The position numbers and the translations under genes were made by a program. Positions 44,607 to 54,479 of a stretch of DNA of 64,000 nucleotides are shown here, piece by piece (within the stretch, counting starts at the first letter, position 1; each line of letters starts with the position of its first letter). The notes below the pieces were generated by a model. That model saw nothing but the letters and a program-made list of their open reading frames with translations, was not told where the DNA came from and made no database searches. This stretch comes from Huiozyma naganishii CBS 8797. Taxonomy: Eukaryota > Ascomycota > Saccharomycetes > Saccharomycetales > Saccharomycetaceae. The stretch is taken from positions 372,001 through 436,000 of the forward strand of contig NC_035932.1 of assembly GCF_000348985.1 (NCBI RefSeq). The letters run 5' to 3'.

Positions 44607-47351
44607 ATGGCTGCATCCCCGGGGCAGGCGGACGGTGCCGCTGCTGGGCGGTTTCTCGCTGGAGAACTAGAGAATGTGCCGAGTATGGCAGTGGGCGATG
44701 CCGCATCGCAGTACGTGACGGGTGCGGGTGGGCAGAAAGTGGGCCCAGGTGGTGCTGGGCAGACTGCTGGGGCGCAGTTTATGTACGGGCCACAGGTGTA
44801 CCCGTTCGTGGGCAACCAGCCCTGGCAGGGTGGTGCGCAGCAGCATGGGTTTGTGCAGGTGCCGTCTCCGCAACAACAACAGCAGATGCAGTATACGGAA
44901 CCGTTGCCCGCGCAACTGCTGCTTAAGAGATCGAACAGGGCGTGTGACGCGTGCAGGAAGAAGAAGATCAGGTGTGTAGCCTCGGAGACGGGTCCAGACA
45001 GGTGCGTCCACTGCCTGAAACATGGTTTGTTTTGCACTTTCGAGTTCCATATCGAGTTGGAGAGGAAGAAACTGCTCCACAGGCACAAGAGACGGAAATT
45101 CCGAAACCGGGCGGATGTGACACAGTTGCACCCCGAGCGGAATATAGATCTGCACGAGGGTGGTCCGTCCGCATCGGACTCGACCGCGGCTGTAGAGAAA
45201 ATAGCAAGGAAATTGTACGTCCTCGACGGGATCGCTACAAACGTGAGAAGGCTCGTCAACGAGTCTCTGAAGGACGTCGATAAGCCAACCGTCGATGAAG
45301 ATTTTCTGCCAAGGTGCACGGACAAACAGTACACAACCAGTCTCATAACGGCGCAGAAACTGAAGTGGATGTCAAAGAAACTTGGCAGAAGCTCGGATAG
45401 TGAGTTTTTCCGACCGCTGCGGGACACGTACTTGAATGGATCCAAACTGTACTTGATGCAGTTCAAAAAACTGAACAATTTTACGGGACTCTTGCCCAAA
45501 GACGAGGAGGGGAACTACCAGCTGTTCGAATTGCCGCCAAGAGAGCAAGCGAAACGACTCATGGAAAATTTCTTCGAGGCACTCCTTTACACCATTGCCT
45601 CTATGGTGACGGAAGAGGAATGTTTCCAGTTGCTCGATAAATACTACGATGGCGAGACTTTATCCTTTAATAAAAGGTTCCTACTGAACACATGCCTATG
45701 TCTCGGAGCAAACGCATCGCTGTTGATCAATACAGAAGAGGCATACTCCTTGAGAAAGGACAATTACCTCCCCAGTTCAATGGGTCTACGGCGCATTGAG
45801 CACAAACTATCCGTGAATGTGCTCTACTACTATAATCGCATTGTGATCCACTCCTCTGATATCACGATTTTGAAGGGGCTGTTACTGTGGAAGAAATATA
45901 TCGAATGTAACTTCGGATTGGAGGTCGCATACACTGTGCTGAGCAAAGCCGTCTCCGTCGCGATATCCCTAGGGATGCATAGAGCCTCTTACTACAACTC
46001 CTTCTCGATGTCAGAGGCATACGTCAGAAGGGTTGTCTGGTTCTACTGTCTGTCGTCAGACTCAATTTACGCAATTCGACTTAACACAACACCACTGATT
46101 CACAAAGATGTGACAGATGTTTTCTCCAACGAAAAACGCTTGAAACACATCCAAAAGCTCTGTACTATGGACGAATTAAAGAACCACATCACAGAAATAG
46201 TAACTTTCGAGGACGCCTTCAACTTCACTCTAAATCACGCACAGTTGCTAATGATGCCCATATCCTATTACTGTTTACAGTTGTTCGACTTAGAGAAGGA
46301 CGCTCAACACGCTTGCTTCAGCCTTAAAAGCATTTCAGGGAAAACTTTCAAGACTGTCTTTGACAACGCAATGAAAGTGAAGGAAAGTTTGAAAGAATGG
46401 AACGATCAGTTGCACCCTCTTATGAAACTAGAGAGTTTCAGAGAGTACTATAAAATCCTATGCCAACAAAACAATGGCGGGGCAAGAGAGTTACAATTCG
46501 AGATCGTTTGCGCCCGAATCCTAATATACCATTGCAGGTACTTTTCGATAGCAATTATTGTCGACCTGTTTCTTCTCTCCTTAATCAATGATAATAGGCA
46601 CTGCTTTGAGGGGAAGGACCCAGCACCGCTGGAAGAAAAACTGAGAAGTGAATACTTGGAAAATGCAAGGAAGACGGTAAAAATATTCACTAGTATCAAA
46701 AATGAACCCTTTCTTTACAGCGAAATCATTTATTTCTTCTACACAGCCGTCTTCACGCTCATATTTCGTCTCGTGGAACAGATCGATGACAAATCTCGAG
46801 ATCTAGAAAACGCTTACCTTTTGGAGTTACTGCAGACAACGCATACGTATCTCGTCGGTACAGACGGTACTGCTTCGATCTGTGATAACATCAAATGGAA
46901 CCTGCAACTTTTCCATTTCACGCTACTGTTAAAGATGATTGTAGTGTATCTTGAGGAGAAGAACGCCTTTGTGAAGGTGTTTCCGTACAAGGCCCACTGG
47001 TATGACACTATCCTTCAGCAACTTGTTGCCACATCAACAGCTGTGAAGAACGCGCAATTCAAAATGTTGAGTCCCTATATCACGCATAACAGAATCTCCA
47101 CCTTTGCCTCTCGGATGCGGAAGGAATACGGGCGTAACTTTGTACTCTTTTTGCGTTTCAAAGAGATACCCATTTCGTTGGAACGAAAGGAGAACATGGC
47201 GCCTATTCCTGATTATTCACTGTTCCCTGTGGCAGACGAAGAAATAGATGATTCCCAGGACGACTGTCTGGATTATTTGTCGTCCCAATCGTACTTCTGT
47301 GACCGTGATGTCAGTTTCCTCAAGATTTTCCGCGAATGGGATGTTTTGTGA
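44607..47351 (+). CDS. TBS1: Zn2Cys6 transcription factor of the Tbs1/Hal9 pair
   Basis: This is a fungal binuclear zinc-cluster regulator. Tbs1 and Hal9 are duplicates in S. cerevisiae; Hal9 promotes salt tolerance and Tbs1 is poorly understood. The cluster lies at about residues 109-144: NRACDACRKKKIRC, then CVHCLKHGLFC, with the six cysteines spaced as usual. It is preceded by a Gly/Ala/Gln-rich N-terminus. A fungal-specific middle homology domain runs through residues about 330-650 (LGMHRASYYNSFSMSEAYVR, RRVVWFYCLSSDSIYAIRLN). The product has 914 residues, shorter than Tbs1 (1094) or Hal9 (1030). The ATG at 44607 lies two codons after a TTG. Neighbours APD1 and ARA1 are those of TBS1 (YBR150C). 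Confidence 0.9.
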   Translation: MAASPGQADGAAAGRFLAGELENVPSMAVGDAASQYVTGAGGQKVGPGGAGQTAGAQFMYGPQVYPFVGNQPWQGGAQQHGFVQVPSPQQQQQMQYTEPLPAQLLLKRSNRACDACRKKKIRCVASETGPDRCVHCLKHGLFCTFEFHIELERKKLLHRHKRRKFRNRADVTQLHPERNIDLHEGGPSASDSTAAVEKIARKLYVLDGIATNVRRLVNESLKDVDKPTVDEDFLPRCTDKQYTTSLITAQKLKWMSKKLGRSSDSEFFRPLRDTYLNGSKLYLMQFKKLNNFTGLLPKDEEGNYQLFELPPREQAKRLMENFFEALLYTIASMVTEEECFQLLDKYYDGETLSFNKRFLLNTCLCLGANASLLINTEEAYSLRKDNYLPSSMGLRRIEHKLSVNVLYYYNRIVIHSSDITILKGLLLWKKYIECNFGLEVAYTVLSKAVSVAISLGMHRASYYNSFSMSEAYVRRVVWFYCLSSDSIYAIRLNTTPLIHKDVTDVFSNEKRLKHIQKLCTMDELKNHITEIVTFEDAFNFTLNHAQLLMMPISYYCLQLFDLEKDAQHACFSLKSISGKTFKTVFDNAMKVKESLKEWNDQLHPLMKLESFREYYKILCQQNNGGARELQFEIVCARILIYHCRYFSIAIIVDLFLLSLINDNRHCFEGKDPAPLEEKLRSEYLENARKTVKIFTSIKNEPFLYSEIIYFFYTAVFTLIFRLVEQIDDKSRDLENAYLLELLQTTHTYLVGTDGTASICDNIKWNLQLFHFTLLLKMIVVYLEEKNAFVKVFPYKAHWYDTILQQLVATSTAVKNAQFKMLSPYITHNRISTFASRMRKEYGRNFVLFLRFKEIPISLERKENMAPIPDYSLFPVADEEIDDSQDDCLDYLSSQSYFCDRDVSFLKIFREWDVL

Positions 47352-47555
47352 AGTTCAACAGGACTTTTACTGCTGTAGCAGTAACGTTTGTAAAAAATAA
47401 ATATCCTTATTTCAGATAATAATATAACCCATGCATCAATTACCTTTCGTGCTTCAACATTGGTGAAGTGATAACTGATCATTACGAAACATACACACGA
47501 TAACATGTCTTAATAAAAATTTAAGTCCTTCTTCCCTGACCACCTTTATACCATT

Positions 47556-48527
47556 TCAGTTACCACCTGTGAAGCCTGGAATGGTTTTTGCAAAGGATCC
47601 GTCAATGTACCTGATTGAGTCCTTTCTACCAATATCGTCAAGTTGATCCAATTCACCCTCCGTCAATGTGACAAAGTTGACACAACCAGCAAGTCTGACC
47701 GGGTTCAAAGATCTGGGGATAACAAAAGAGCCCTTTCTGATGTGGTACGAAATCAAAACGTCGTTCAGAGTAACTTGGTACTTCTCGCTCAGTTCCTTAA
47801 CCAATGGCAACTTCAGTAGTGGTGCACCGGAGGATCCCAGTGGAGAGTATGCGGTCAACTTTATGTCATGCAACTCGCAGAACTCCCTCAATTCAAATTG
47901 GGGTAAGTGTGGGTGCATCTCTACCTGGTTGACCGCTGGCTTGACGGTGCACACTTTGAGCAGCCTGTCCAGGTACTCTACAGGGTAGTTTGACACACCG
48001 ATAGCTCTGACTCTGTTATCCTTAGGGTCGAGATAGATTTTCTCCATCTGCTTGTAGGTGCTCAGATAGTCGGCACCTTCGACGATCAAGGCGTTACCGT
48101 CTTTGTCGATTGGTTTGCCCTTGAGTCCGTTCACGCCGTCCTTCGAATCCTCAATCTTCTGGAAACAAAGGGGCCAATGCTGCAAGTACAAATCCACATA
48201 GTCAAGCCCAAGGCTCTTCAGCGATTCGTTCAAAGACAGGTCCACGTCATCCCAGTACACGGGCCAAACTTTGGAGGTAATGAAAAGATCGCTTCTCTTT
48301 ACATCTCCATTCTCCAACAGCTCCTTCAAAGCGTCACCGATGTACCCCTCGGTACCGTAAAACCAAGCTGTATCAATGTGTCTGTATCCAGCTTTGATAG
48401 CAGCCTTCACAGCCTGCTTGGTTTCCGCCATGTGTTCCCTGGGGGACGCTGTCCCTAACCCAAGAGCGGGCATATTAACACCGTTGTTCAACTTGAAGTA
48501 AATTTCTGTAGATTTTGGATGCAACAT
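47556..48527 (-). CDS. ARA1: NADP-dependent D-arabinose dehydrogenase, aldo-keto reductase
   Basis: Ara1 oxidises D-arabinose and related sugars and reduces dicarbonyls with NADP(H). The 323-residue product has the aldo-keto reductase tetrad: Asp in [13 protein letters not shown], Tyr in the same block, Lys in [15 protein letters not shown] and His in [13 protein letters not shown] contacts are in [12 protein letters not shown]. It begins [17 protein letters not shown], which is where the conserved part of S. cerevisiae Ara1 starts. The 14-residue leader of the S. cerevisiae protein is absent, since no ATG lies in the open frame up to 48608. Its flanks TBS1 and YSW1 agree with YBR149W. Confidence 0.94.
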   Translation of the reverse strand: MLHPKSTEIYFKLNNGVNMPALGLGTASPREHMAETKQAVKAAIKAGYRHIDTAWFYGTEGYIGDALKELLENGDVKRSDLFITSKVWPVYWDDVDLSLNESLKSLGLDYVDLYLQHWPLCFQKIEDSKDGVNGLKGKPIDKDGNALIVEGADYLSTYKQMEKIYLDPKDNRVRAIGVSNYPVEYLDRLLKVCTVKPAVNQVEMHPHLPQFELREFCELHDIKLTAYSPLGSSGAPLLKLPLVKELSEKYQVTLNDVLISYHIRKGSFVIPRSLNPVRLAGCVNFVTLTEGELDQLDDIGRKDSIRYIDGSFAKTIPGFTGGN

Positions 48528-48787
48528 CTTGAACAATTGGCTATTTCCTTTGCTAACACTCTTACCACTGACAGAACTGCACTCTCCAAAAACGTATACC
48601 ACTTGCAACAGCTCTCCTCGTAGTACTACTTATTATATATATATATATCACTCTTTATACCCTTTAAACCTGAAAAATATGCAAAAGCTGCTTATATCAA
48701 GCCTGCGGAGATACGAGCGGAGATAAGCAAACTCCATAGTTAAGAAACGGTCCACTTTGTGACACAAAATGCTGAAAGTGACAGCGA

Positions 48788-50494
48788 CTACCATGGCTGC
48801 CTCGGTTCGGTGTTCTCCGTCGCTTTCCCCTGTGGGTTTGAGAGCAGGACGATGCTATCGCGCTCCGTTATCGTCTCGCGGGGCTTGCTTGGGCGCTGGT
48901 TTCTCCTTGGTGGTGGGCGTTGCTGCATTTTCATCTTGGATAGTAGTCTCCCTTGCGAGGTGCACTGTCTTTTCCACTCCCACACGCTGTTTTTGAGAAA
49001 CTGGTTCGAGCGAGTGAGCCTGGAAAACTGGGCCACGACGTCGTTCAGGAGCACGTCGTCTGCGACTTCGTGGTAGAATTTGACAATGTGGTTCTTGAAC
49101 ACATCGACTTGGTCACCATTGGGGTTTTCCATATTCAGCAGAGATGTCTTGAAGGAGAGGTTCTTCAAAGCGACATTGTACGTGATTAGCTTGTCCTCGT
49201 CCACTATGCCGTTCATCTTCTTCATCAAGGTAAACATGAATTTGGAGGACTGTTCCTTGTAACACTCCAACAATGTCGTGTGGTTGTTCATCCGGTTGTA
49301 TCGAGCCACTAGATTATTGTATATGTTGCACAGATACGTAAGACCGTAGCTTTTCCTATCCAGTGCTAGTTGTAATTTTCTGTTACTGCGTTCCACGTCC
49401 TCCAATTGAAGAGCTTGGTCTTCCAGTTTCTGCTGTAGGGTCCCTTTAGCAGCCTCAGAGCTACGGTCTTTCTCCTTTTGCAAAGATTGGCAGTCATTCT
49501 CTAGTTGTTTGTGGGATTTGGCAAGGGTTTCGTAATCGGTCTTAAGTAGCTCGAGTTCCTTTTCTTTGTGTCTTAATTCCTCTTTCAGTTGTTTATTCGT
49601 GGAATCCATCTCCTGAGTCTTCGTTCTTTCCACTTCAATTTTTTCTTCTAACAGATTCATTATCAGTTTACTCAAGTCTTCTGGAATCCAAGTGTTATTG
49701 AACTTGAAGATTTCTTTGTTGTCTTTTGATAGAAGTTTATGGATTTTCTCGAAGTTGTCACTCGCTTCGTTGTCACTCGCTTCGTTGCTTGCTGGGATAT
49801 TGTCTAGTGTACTGTACTTGTTCGGTGTATCAAAGACAAACTTATATGGACTCTCCTTTTCCGGTGGTGTGGGAGGAGAAATCTCCTCCGCGTCTGGTCT
49901 ATCTTCGAAAGATGTATCGTTGTCTGATTCCGTGGAAACGTTGGTCTCCATAGTGGGCACCTCCTGATCGTATGAATTCGTTTTGTTAGAGCCTAGGGGG
50001 GAAATACCGTATTCGCGACCCGCCTCGATTGTCACACTATTATTCATTGAAAGGCTTAACGTATTAGTAGTATCTTCGAAGACGCTCAAAATGTTGTTTG
50101 GACCGTCGTCTTGAGACGTCTCAGGTAACTGTTTCCAGAACCCAAATAACGATTTCAACGTGCCTCTTTTCCCTCTCCTTGTGGTGAATGTAAATTCATC
50201 AGTACCCTCATTTTTCGATTGCATGGAATCCTCCTCAGCCGCTAAGGGACCAATCTTCTTGTATTTGAATGATTTTGTAGTTCTGGCAAAAACAGTTTTA
50301 AAGGTTGTCCTCTCCTCCAATGGCTCCCCTAGGAACTTATTTGTCGGGACATATTTACTACTTCTGAGTGTATTGAAGTAGGAAAAGTGACCCCTTTGGA
50401 AAAAAGATAACACTTTACCTGAATTTCCCGTGGGCCTTTTTCCTTGTCCCACCTGGGAACTATCGTCCATAATGCTGTCCGTAATATCTAACAT
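48788..50494 (-). CDS. YSW1: coiled-coil protein of the Ysw1/Spo21 type
   Basis: The 568-residue protein has an N-terminal basic and Ser/Thr-rich half (SFFQRGHFSYFNTLRSSKYV, KYKKIGPLAAEED). A long coiled coil follows from about residue 260 to 385 (ERTKTQEMDSTNKQLKEELR, KELELLKTDYETLAKSHKQL). A globular C-terminal part comes last (NLVARYNRMNNHTTLLECYK, VWEWKRQCTSQGRLLSK). In S. cerevisiae this locus holds YSW1, a sporulation protein needed for prospore membrane formation, whose duplicate locus holds the meiotic spindle-pole protein Spo21. The assignment is largely from position between ARA1 and the YPQ gene and from the architecture. The ATG at 50494 is the first in frame. The last 60 residues are Pro/Arg-rich. 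Confidence 0.75.
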   Translation of the reverse strand: MLDITDSIMDDSSQVGQGKRPTGNSGKVLSFFQRGHFSYFNTLRSSKYVPTNKFLGEPLEERTTFKTVFARTTKSFKYKKIGPLAAEEDSMQSKNEGTDEFTFTTRRGKRGTLKSLFGFWKQLPETSQDDGPNNILSVFEDTTNTLSLSMNNSVTIEAGREYGISPLGSNKTNSYDQEVPTMETNVSTESDNDTSFEDRPDAEEISPPTPPEKESPYKFVFDTPNKYSTLDNIPASNEASDNEASDNFEKIHKLLSKDNKEIFKFNNTWIPEDLSKLIMNLLEEKIEVERTKTQEMDSTNKQLKEELRHKEKELELLKTDYETLAKSHKQLENDCQSLQKEKDRSSEAAKGTLQQKLEDQALQLEDVERSNRKLQLALDRKSYGLTYLCNIYNNLVARYNRMNNHTTLLECYKEQSSKFMFTLMKKMNGIVDEDKLITYNVALKNLSFKTSLLNMENPNGDQVDVFKNHIVKFYHEVADDVLLNDVVAQFSRLTRSNQFLKNSVWEWKRQCTSQGRLLSKMKMQQRPPPRRNQRPSKPRETITERDSIVLLSNPQGKATENTEPRQPW

Positions 50495-50909
50495 AGTCAA
50501 CAATACCTACTAGTCTAGTTCTGTGTGGATTATTAGAAGCTATGTACTCTTTGCCTCCCGGATCGTGTTCACTCTTGTCCTCTTTTATTTATTCTAGTGT
50601 ACCACTTCAAATATTTTAACATTTTTTGGTATTTGTGTAAATTTAGAAGAAACTCAAAAATTCATTAAATTTAGAAAGAGAACGGGATCATTAGTGACAC
50701 GATCTCTCATAAATCCCGCTCCTCTCTTCAAAATACATACAAAACAGATTGCAATAGACACCATTTAGTAAGCGAAAGGATTGCGATACACTAGTTAACT
50801 GTCAAAATGTTGGCGCGGTCTGCCAGACCACAAATAGATCAAGTTTCTCATCGTAAAAGTACAGACACTTTCTTGAATAAAGTTCCACCGTAAACGTATA
50901 GCCCAGCTA
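50495..50909. other. intergenic region between YSW1-type gene and YPQ gene
   Basis: This 415-bp AT-rich region holds the promoter of the YSW1-type gene and the 3' end of the YPQ gene. Apart from A/T tracts near 50585-50680, nothing stands out. Confidence 0.4.
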
Positions 50910-51776
50910 TTATACGGTATTTTTCACTCTGTCGGAGTGTTCTGAATTGCTGTAGATGAAAAACTGTAGAAAGATAGTGACATCCAGGAGAAGGGTACCG
51001 GCACTCCCCAAAAGCCATGAAAAATTGATCTTCAAGTAATTGTAGTCGAGGGATACGATAAGCACGGAAAGGATGAATAAAGTGTTCCCCAAACATGCAA
51101 AGACGAAGAACAGGAAGGACACCCCCTGGCATGACTTCCGCCTGTAATTGAGCAATATCTGTGGGACCCTCGAACTCAAATACAGGATGGCACTCAAGTA
51201 CCCAAACACTTGAGCCATCCCATTTATCTCCATAGGAGGTGCCTCGTGTGGTCCTGCCCTCATTTTCCCGTAGTGGGAACAGTATGACGCGTACCAAGAA
51301 AGAAACCCTGAGAATATCACGACCAAAACGCAGAAAGTGTTCGAATAAAACTCGCTTCTTTTCCGTTTTCGCTCCCTGAAGTCCGAAGGTATCAACGGTT
51401 CCAGTTCTTCAAAAAGAATCTCCGAGTTCCGTCTGCTAAGTATGGACGGTGGGTTACGCCGTTTTGAGTACCAGAAACACTGTACCAGCAGAACAACGTC
51501 CGCCAAAGTGTAGTAAGCTGCTAAGAGGATCACCGTGAACAGTAGTCCCTGTAACATGGCCCCAGCGATGTTAAACACATCCCCTATGAGCCACAAAACC
51601 AAAAACTCCACGGACAACCCGTTCGCAGATTTCCTTTTAAAGATCTTATAGATCTGTGGAACAAACACCACTATCCAGCATGCTATTGAGATAGTCCCAG
51701 TAATCTCACTGACTGTAATCCTGTTTAACATCACAGGCGGAAGCGACGAGATAACGTGCACCATATTTGCGTCCAT
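50910..51776 (-). CDS. YPQ3: vacuolar PQ-loop cationic amino-acid transporter (YPQ family)
   Basis: PQ-loop proteins of this family export cationic amino acids from the vacuole. The 288-residue product (Ypq3/Rtc2 296) has two PQ motifs, VVFVPQIYKIFKRKSANGLS and YLSSRVPQILLNYRRKSCQG, each at the end of a membrane helix. About seven hydrophobic segments are present, for example VEFLVLWLIGDVFNIAGAML and FLFFVFACLGNTLFILSVLI. A charged cytosolic loop (RERKRKRSEF) separates the halves. The ATG at 51776 is the first in frame. By position next to YSW1 it matches RTC2/YPQ3 (YBR147W), whose duplicate is YPQ1. It is the last gene of the inverted block, and its upstream side is the tRNA/retroelement island. 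Confidence 0.9.
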   Translation of the reverse strand: MDANMVHVISSLPPVMLNRITVSEITGTISIACWIVVFVPQIYKIFKRKSANGLSVEFLVLWLIGDVFNIAGAMLQGLLFTVILLAAYYTLADVVLLVQCFWYSKRRNPPSILSRRNSEILFEELEPLIPSDFRERKRKRSEFYSNTFCVLVVIFSGFLSWYASYCSHYGKMRAGPHEAPPMEINGMAQVFGYLSAILYLSSRVPQILLNYRRKSCQGVSFLFFVFACLGNTLFILSVLIVSLDYNYLKINFSWLLGSAGTLLLDVTIFLQFFIYSNSEHSDRVKNTV

Positions 51777-52127
51777 TAAGATAAAAAGAGCTCGCCTTAT
51801 TCTGTGCAAAAGCAAAAAAAGCGCAACACCACCAACAAGAACTCTTCTCTTAACCCGTTCAAATACCCAGGATCTAACTCCTCTTATGTATAGAACCTAT
51901 ACCGCTAGGGTGATCCAAAACTCTCTTGTATTCTGGTGAAGTACCGGAGTTCTTTCATTTTAATTTCATTTTCCCCGCACAAAAATTGTTCACAAAACGC
52001 TTCAATGTATGATAAAGAGCCAAGTCAATGGTTGTTGGCAGAGATGGTGATTGCTTGACCGGTGTAGGTGTATGTGGAGTGTGTAAAGGGTGTGGCCTTC
52101 CTATGGAGGACCAGCAAAAAAACACTA
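51777..52127. other. YPQ upstream region and tRNA-Asp downstream flank
   Basis: No gene is seen in these 351 bp. The 28-bp block at 52087-52114 is nearly identical to 37207-37234. A run of seven T on the minus strand (52116-52122) is the Pol III terminator for the tRNA pair. Confidence 0.5.
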
Positions 52128-52199
52128 CTCCGCGACGGGGAATTGAACCCGATCTGGCACGCGACAAGCGCCCATTCTAACCATTAAACTATCGACGGA
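52128..52199 (-). tRNA. tRNA-Asp (GUC), structurally damaged
   Basis: Read on the minus strand, this is a close match to yeast tRNA-Asp, with anticodon GUC in CTTGTCGC and an intact D arm and anticodon arm. Two changes stand out against the S. cerevisiae gene. A C is inserted after acceptor position 5 (TCCGTC then GATAG), and one G is missing from the 5' side of the T stem. The length stays 72, but the acceptor arm gains a mismatch and the T stem loses at least one pair. I judge it likely non-functional or a sequencing artefact. It lies 18 bp downstream of tRNA-Arg, and a T7 terminator follows. Confidence 0.7.
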
Positions 52200-52217
52200 A
52201 AGAGGAAGAAGACAGAG

Positions 52218-52291
52218 CACTCACACGTGGGGGTACGAACCCAGAATCTTCTGATTAGAAGTCAGACGCGTTGCCATTACGCCATGCGAGC
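52218..52291 (-). tRNA. tRNA-Arg (UCU), T arm with indels
   Basis: The minus strand closely matches yeast tRNA-Arg with anticodon UCU (GACTTCTAATC). The acceptor stem is paired along its length, including A7-T66 where S. cerevisiae has G-C, a compensated change. The T arm is two bases longer than normal, and the B box is interrupted (GGTTCGTACCC instead of GGTTCGACCC). Length is 74 against 72. With the adjacent tRNA-Asp it forms the Arg-Asp pair that S. cerevisiae transcribes as one dimeric precursor. The T-arm damage suggests a decaying copy. Confidence 0.7.
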
Positions 52292-52560
52292 TCAGTTTCT
52301 CAGCCAAAAGTTTTAATTTGTAGGTACTATATTGGCTAAAATGTTGCACATTACCACATACTTAATATACTTCAATCTGTTGGAACTTTGTATTATACTA
52401 CAATTGCTAGTCAATTAAGCTTTCATGAATGTTTACGTGCGTTTAGTTTTTAACTAGAAAATTGATCAAAGCTCTCGAAACATCTTATCTGGTTATTACT
52501 TGTTCCTCTTTGCCAAGACATTGTATAAAATAATTTCTCGTGTGACCTATATAGCGGTTT
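52292..52560. other. AT-rich flank of the tRNA pair, possible LTR remnant
   Basis: A TGTTGGAA start-like motif lies at 52379-52386 and a TATA-like TGTATAAAATAA at about 52522-52533, an arrangement seen in yeast LTRs. No matching second LTR was found by eye, so this stays tentative. Confidence 0.25.
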
Positions 52561-53320
52561 TTTGCCCTTGTTGGATGTACCGCTAGAGAAGAGTTTGGTT
52601 TACCACATTTTAGTTGTTCCATATTATCCCATACCATCCAAGCTGGGCAATGCAGGCGCATCGATTATGTTCTTAGCCTTTTCGTCAGTCAGTTTTGAAC
52701 CCAGTGACGTCTCATTCGCTACGGATGTAGTGGAAATGGGTGTAGCCTTTCGTTTGGATTTTGGCCAATTACCCCATTCAATTGAGGAGGCAGAGGATGG
52801 TGTCTAAGTCTTTACTTGTTATCTCACTGTGTCCTTTAGGTGTTTTGTCGAATTCGATACCAGACTGATAAAAGTTGACTGTAATGAGGTTTTGTCTGTA
52901 AGTACCACCTTAGTCGTGTCAGTACTTCTAGTAAACCACTACTACTAGTCGTCTAGTCATCTAGTAATCCAGTTGTTTGAAACAGTTTCTTCAAACGTTT
53001 GGGTAGCTTTGTCTTGTACGCAAACGCAATTCGTTTCTTGGAAATCTTCAAACTTTGGTGCACTCTATATTTGTGTACGCATTAAACGTGTTGACCTTTA
53101 TGGCACCCGCTTTTTCCGACACAACGGCACTTAGAATTAAAAAGGTAATCCTCATGGCAAGGGGACTTGTTTACTCGTCAGAATAACTTTCCAGAATCTT
53201 CTGAACCTGTATGATATTAGCTGATAATTCAGACTCCATTAATTATTTAAAGTTTGTCACATCTTGATGTATTAGGGCTAGCTTCAACTTGCTATTTTGT
53301 AGCAGAGTCGGTTTGGTTAC

Positions 53321-54479
53321 TCATATCGAACGGAGCCTGTTGGTAGGATTTTTTATTGCACATGTTACAGGACGAACCTTACCCCTCATTAACAGACCTC
53401 GCACTTTGTCTTCAATAGTGCGATGAGCACACTCAGCAGCCCCATTTTAAAAACTATTGTGGGCTACTGTGAGTTGATGCGCAATGCCTTTATCAGCAAA
53501 AAAGTTCTTCAACACACGATTCAGAAATTCAGTACCATTGTCACTACGAACTGTCCCCACCTTAAACTCTCCACGAGACCCAAAGTGATTCACTTGTAAT
53601 TTTATCCACATAAACAGTTCCTGTGGTGTATCTCCTATGGTTTCCAAGTGTACCACCGAGTAGTACCTTGAGTACGCATCTCTTATAGTCATGAAATACT
53701 TCGTTGATTGAAGATTCTCATAAGAAAATGGACTACATAGATCCACTTGGATTAGTTGTAATGGTTGGGTATACTCAGTTTCCAAAACAGCGCCTTTACT
53801 CATAGTCGCCTTTGATAACGAGCAAGTTGCACAAGACATGGAGTCAGGAAATCTTTTCTCTGACACAGCAACCTGCCTAGCCAACGACTGAGACACCTTT
53901 ACACTCGAGTGACCCAAACGAGCATGCAACAAAGAAGCAGGAGATGCCAAACTGTTTGTTCCAGGACAATCTTCATCCTTATGGATCTCTCTCTTAGAGG
54001 CAGCAATCAACGCTTTCTTCTGCGAGTTCCCTAGGCAGGTTTTCAACAGATAAAGCCCATTTTCTTGTTTGGCCATTATAGACTTCGTGCCATCAGAGCT
54101 GACCATCTGTAAAGAATTCTTTCCAAAAACAAAACGACCATTGGATGTTGCCGTTGTTGCTGAAATGGATATCAAATTGAGATCCACATCAGGAATGTGA
54201 CGCCACATTGTTCAAAAGAAAATCATTAACGTGAACTTTTCCGAATCCTTCAATGGTAGCATTTCCAACAATACCTGTCAATTCCTCATGCTTGCCCATC
54301 TTAAGCTCACTAAACATACTTGCGTCATTGCATAGATGAATGGAGCTTCCGCTATCAACTACCCATTCTCCCCTGGGGAGTGATGTTGATGCGTACATTG
54401 ATGCATAAAAGCTTTGTAGACCGCCTATTTTTTCATTCGATCTAAAAGTATTAGCATCCGGATAGCCCCGTTTATACTT
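53321..54479 (-). pseudogene. protease-integrase remnant
   Basis: The protease active site is VVDSGSS (Asp at about 54356-54354). Near 54200 the frame shifts, and the integrase continues as an open stretch to 53447. It has the zinc-binding HHCC module (H-X4-H in LLHARLGH, then CATC) and catalytic Asp residues in LIQVDLCSP and VRSDNGTEF. A TAA at 53449-53447 interrupts it. Read past the stop, NGAAECAHRTIEDKVRG supplies the Glu exactly 36 residues after the second Asp, giving a DD35E triad. The frame ends at a TGA at 53323-53321. The stop and frameshift make it a pseudogene. Confidence 0.85.

Noticed and set aside
44573..45499. 308-codon minus-strand ORF over the start of the TBS1/HAL9 gene
   Set aside because: It is antisense to the zinc-cluster region, Cys-rich only because of the sense codons, and does not start at a credible site.
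52562..52807. 81-codon plus-strand ORF beside the tRNA pair
   Set aside because: The opposite strand reads as decayed retroelement sequence (linker after integrase), so this is an antisense shadow.
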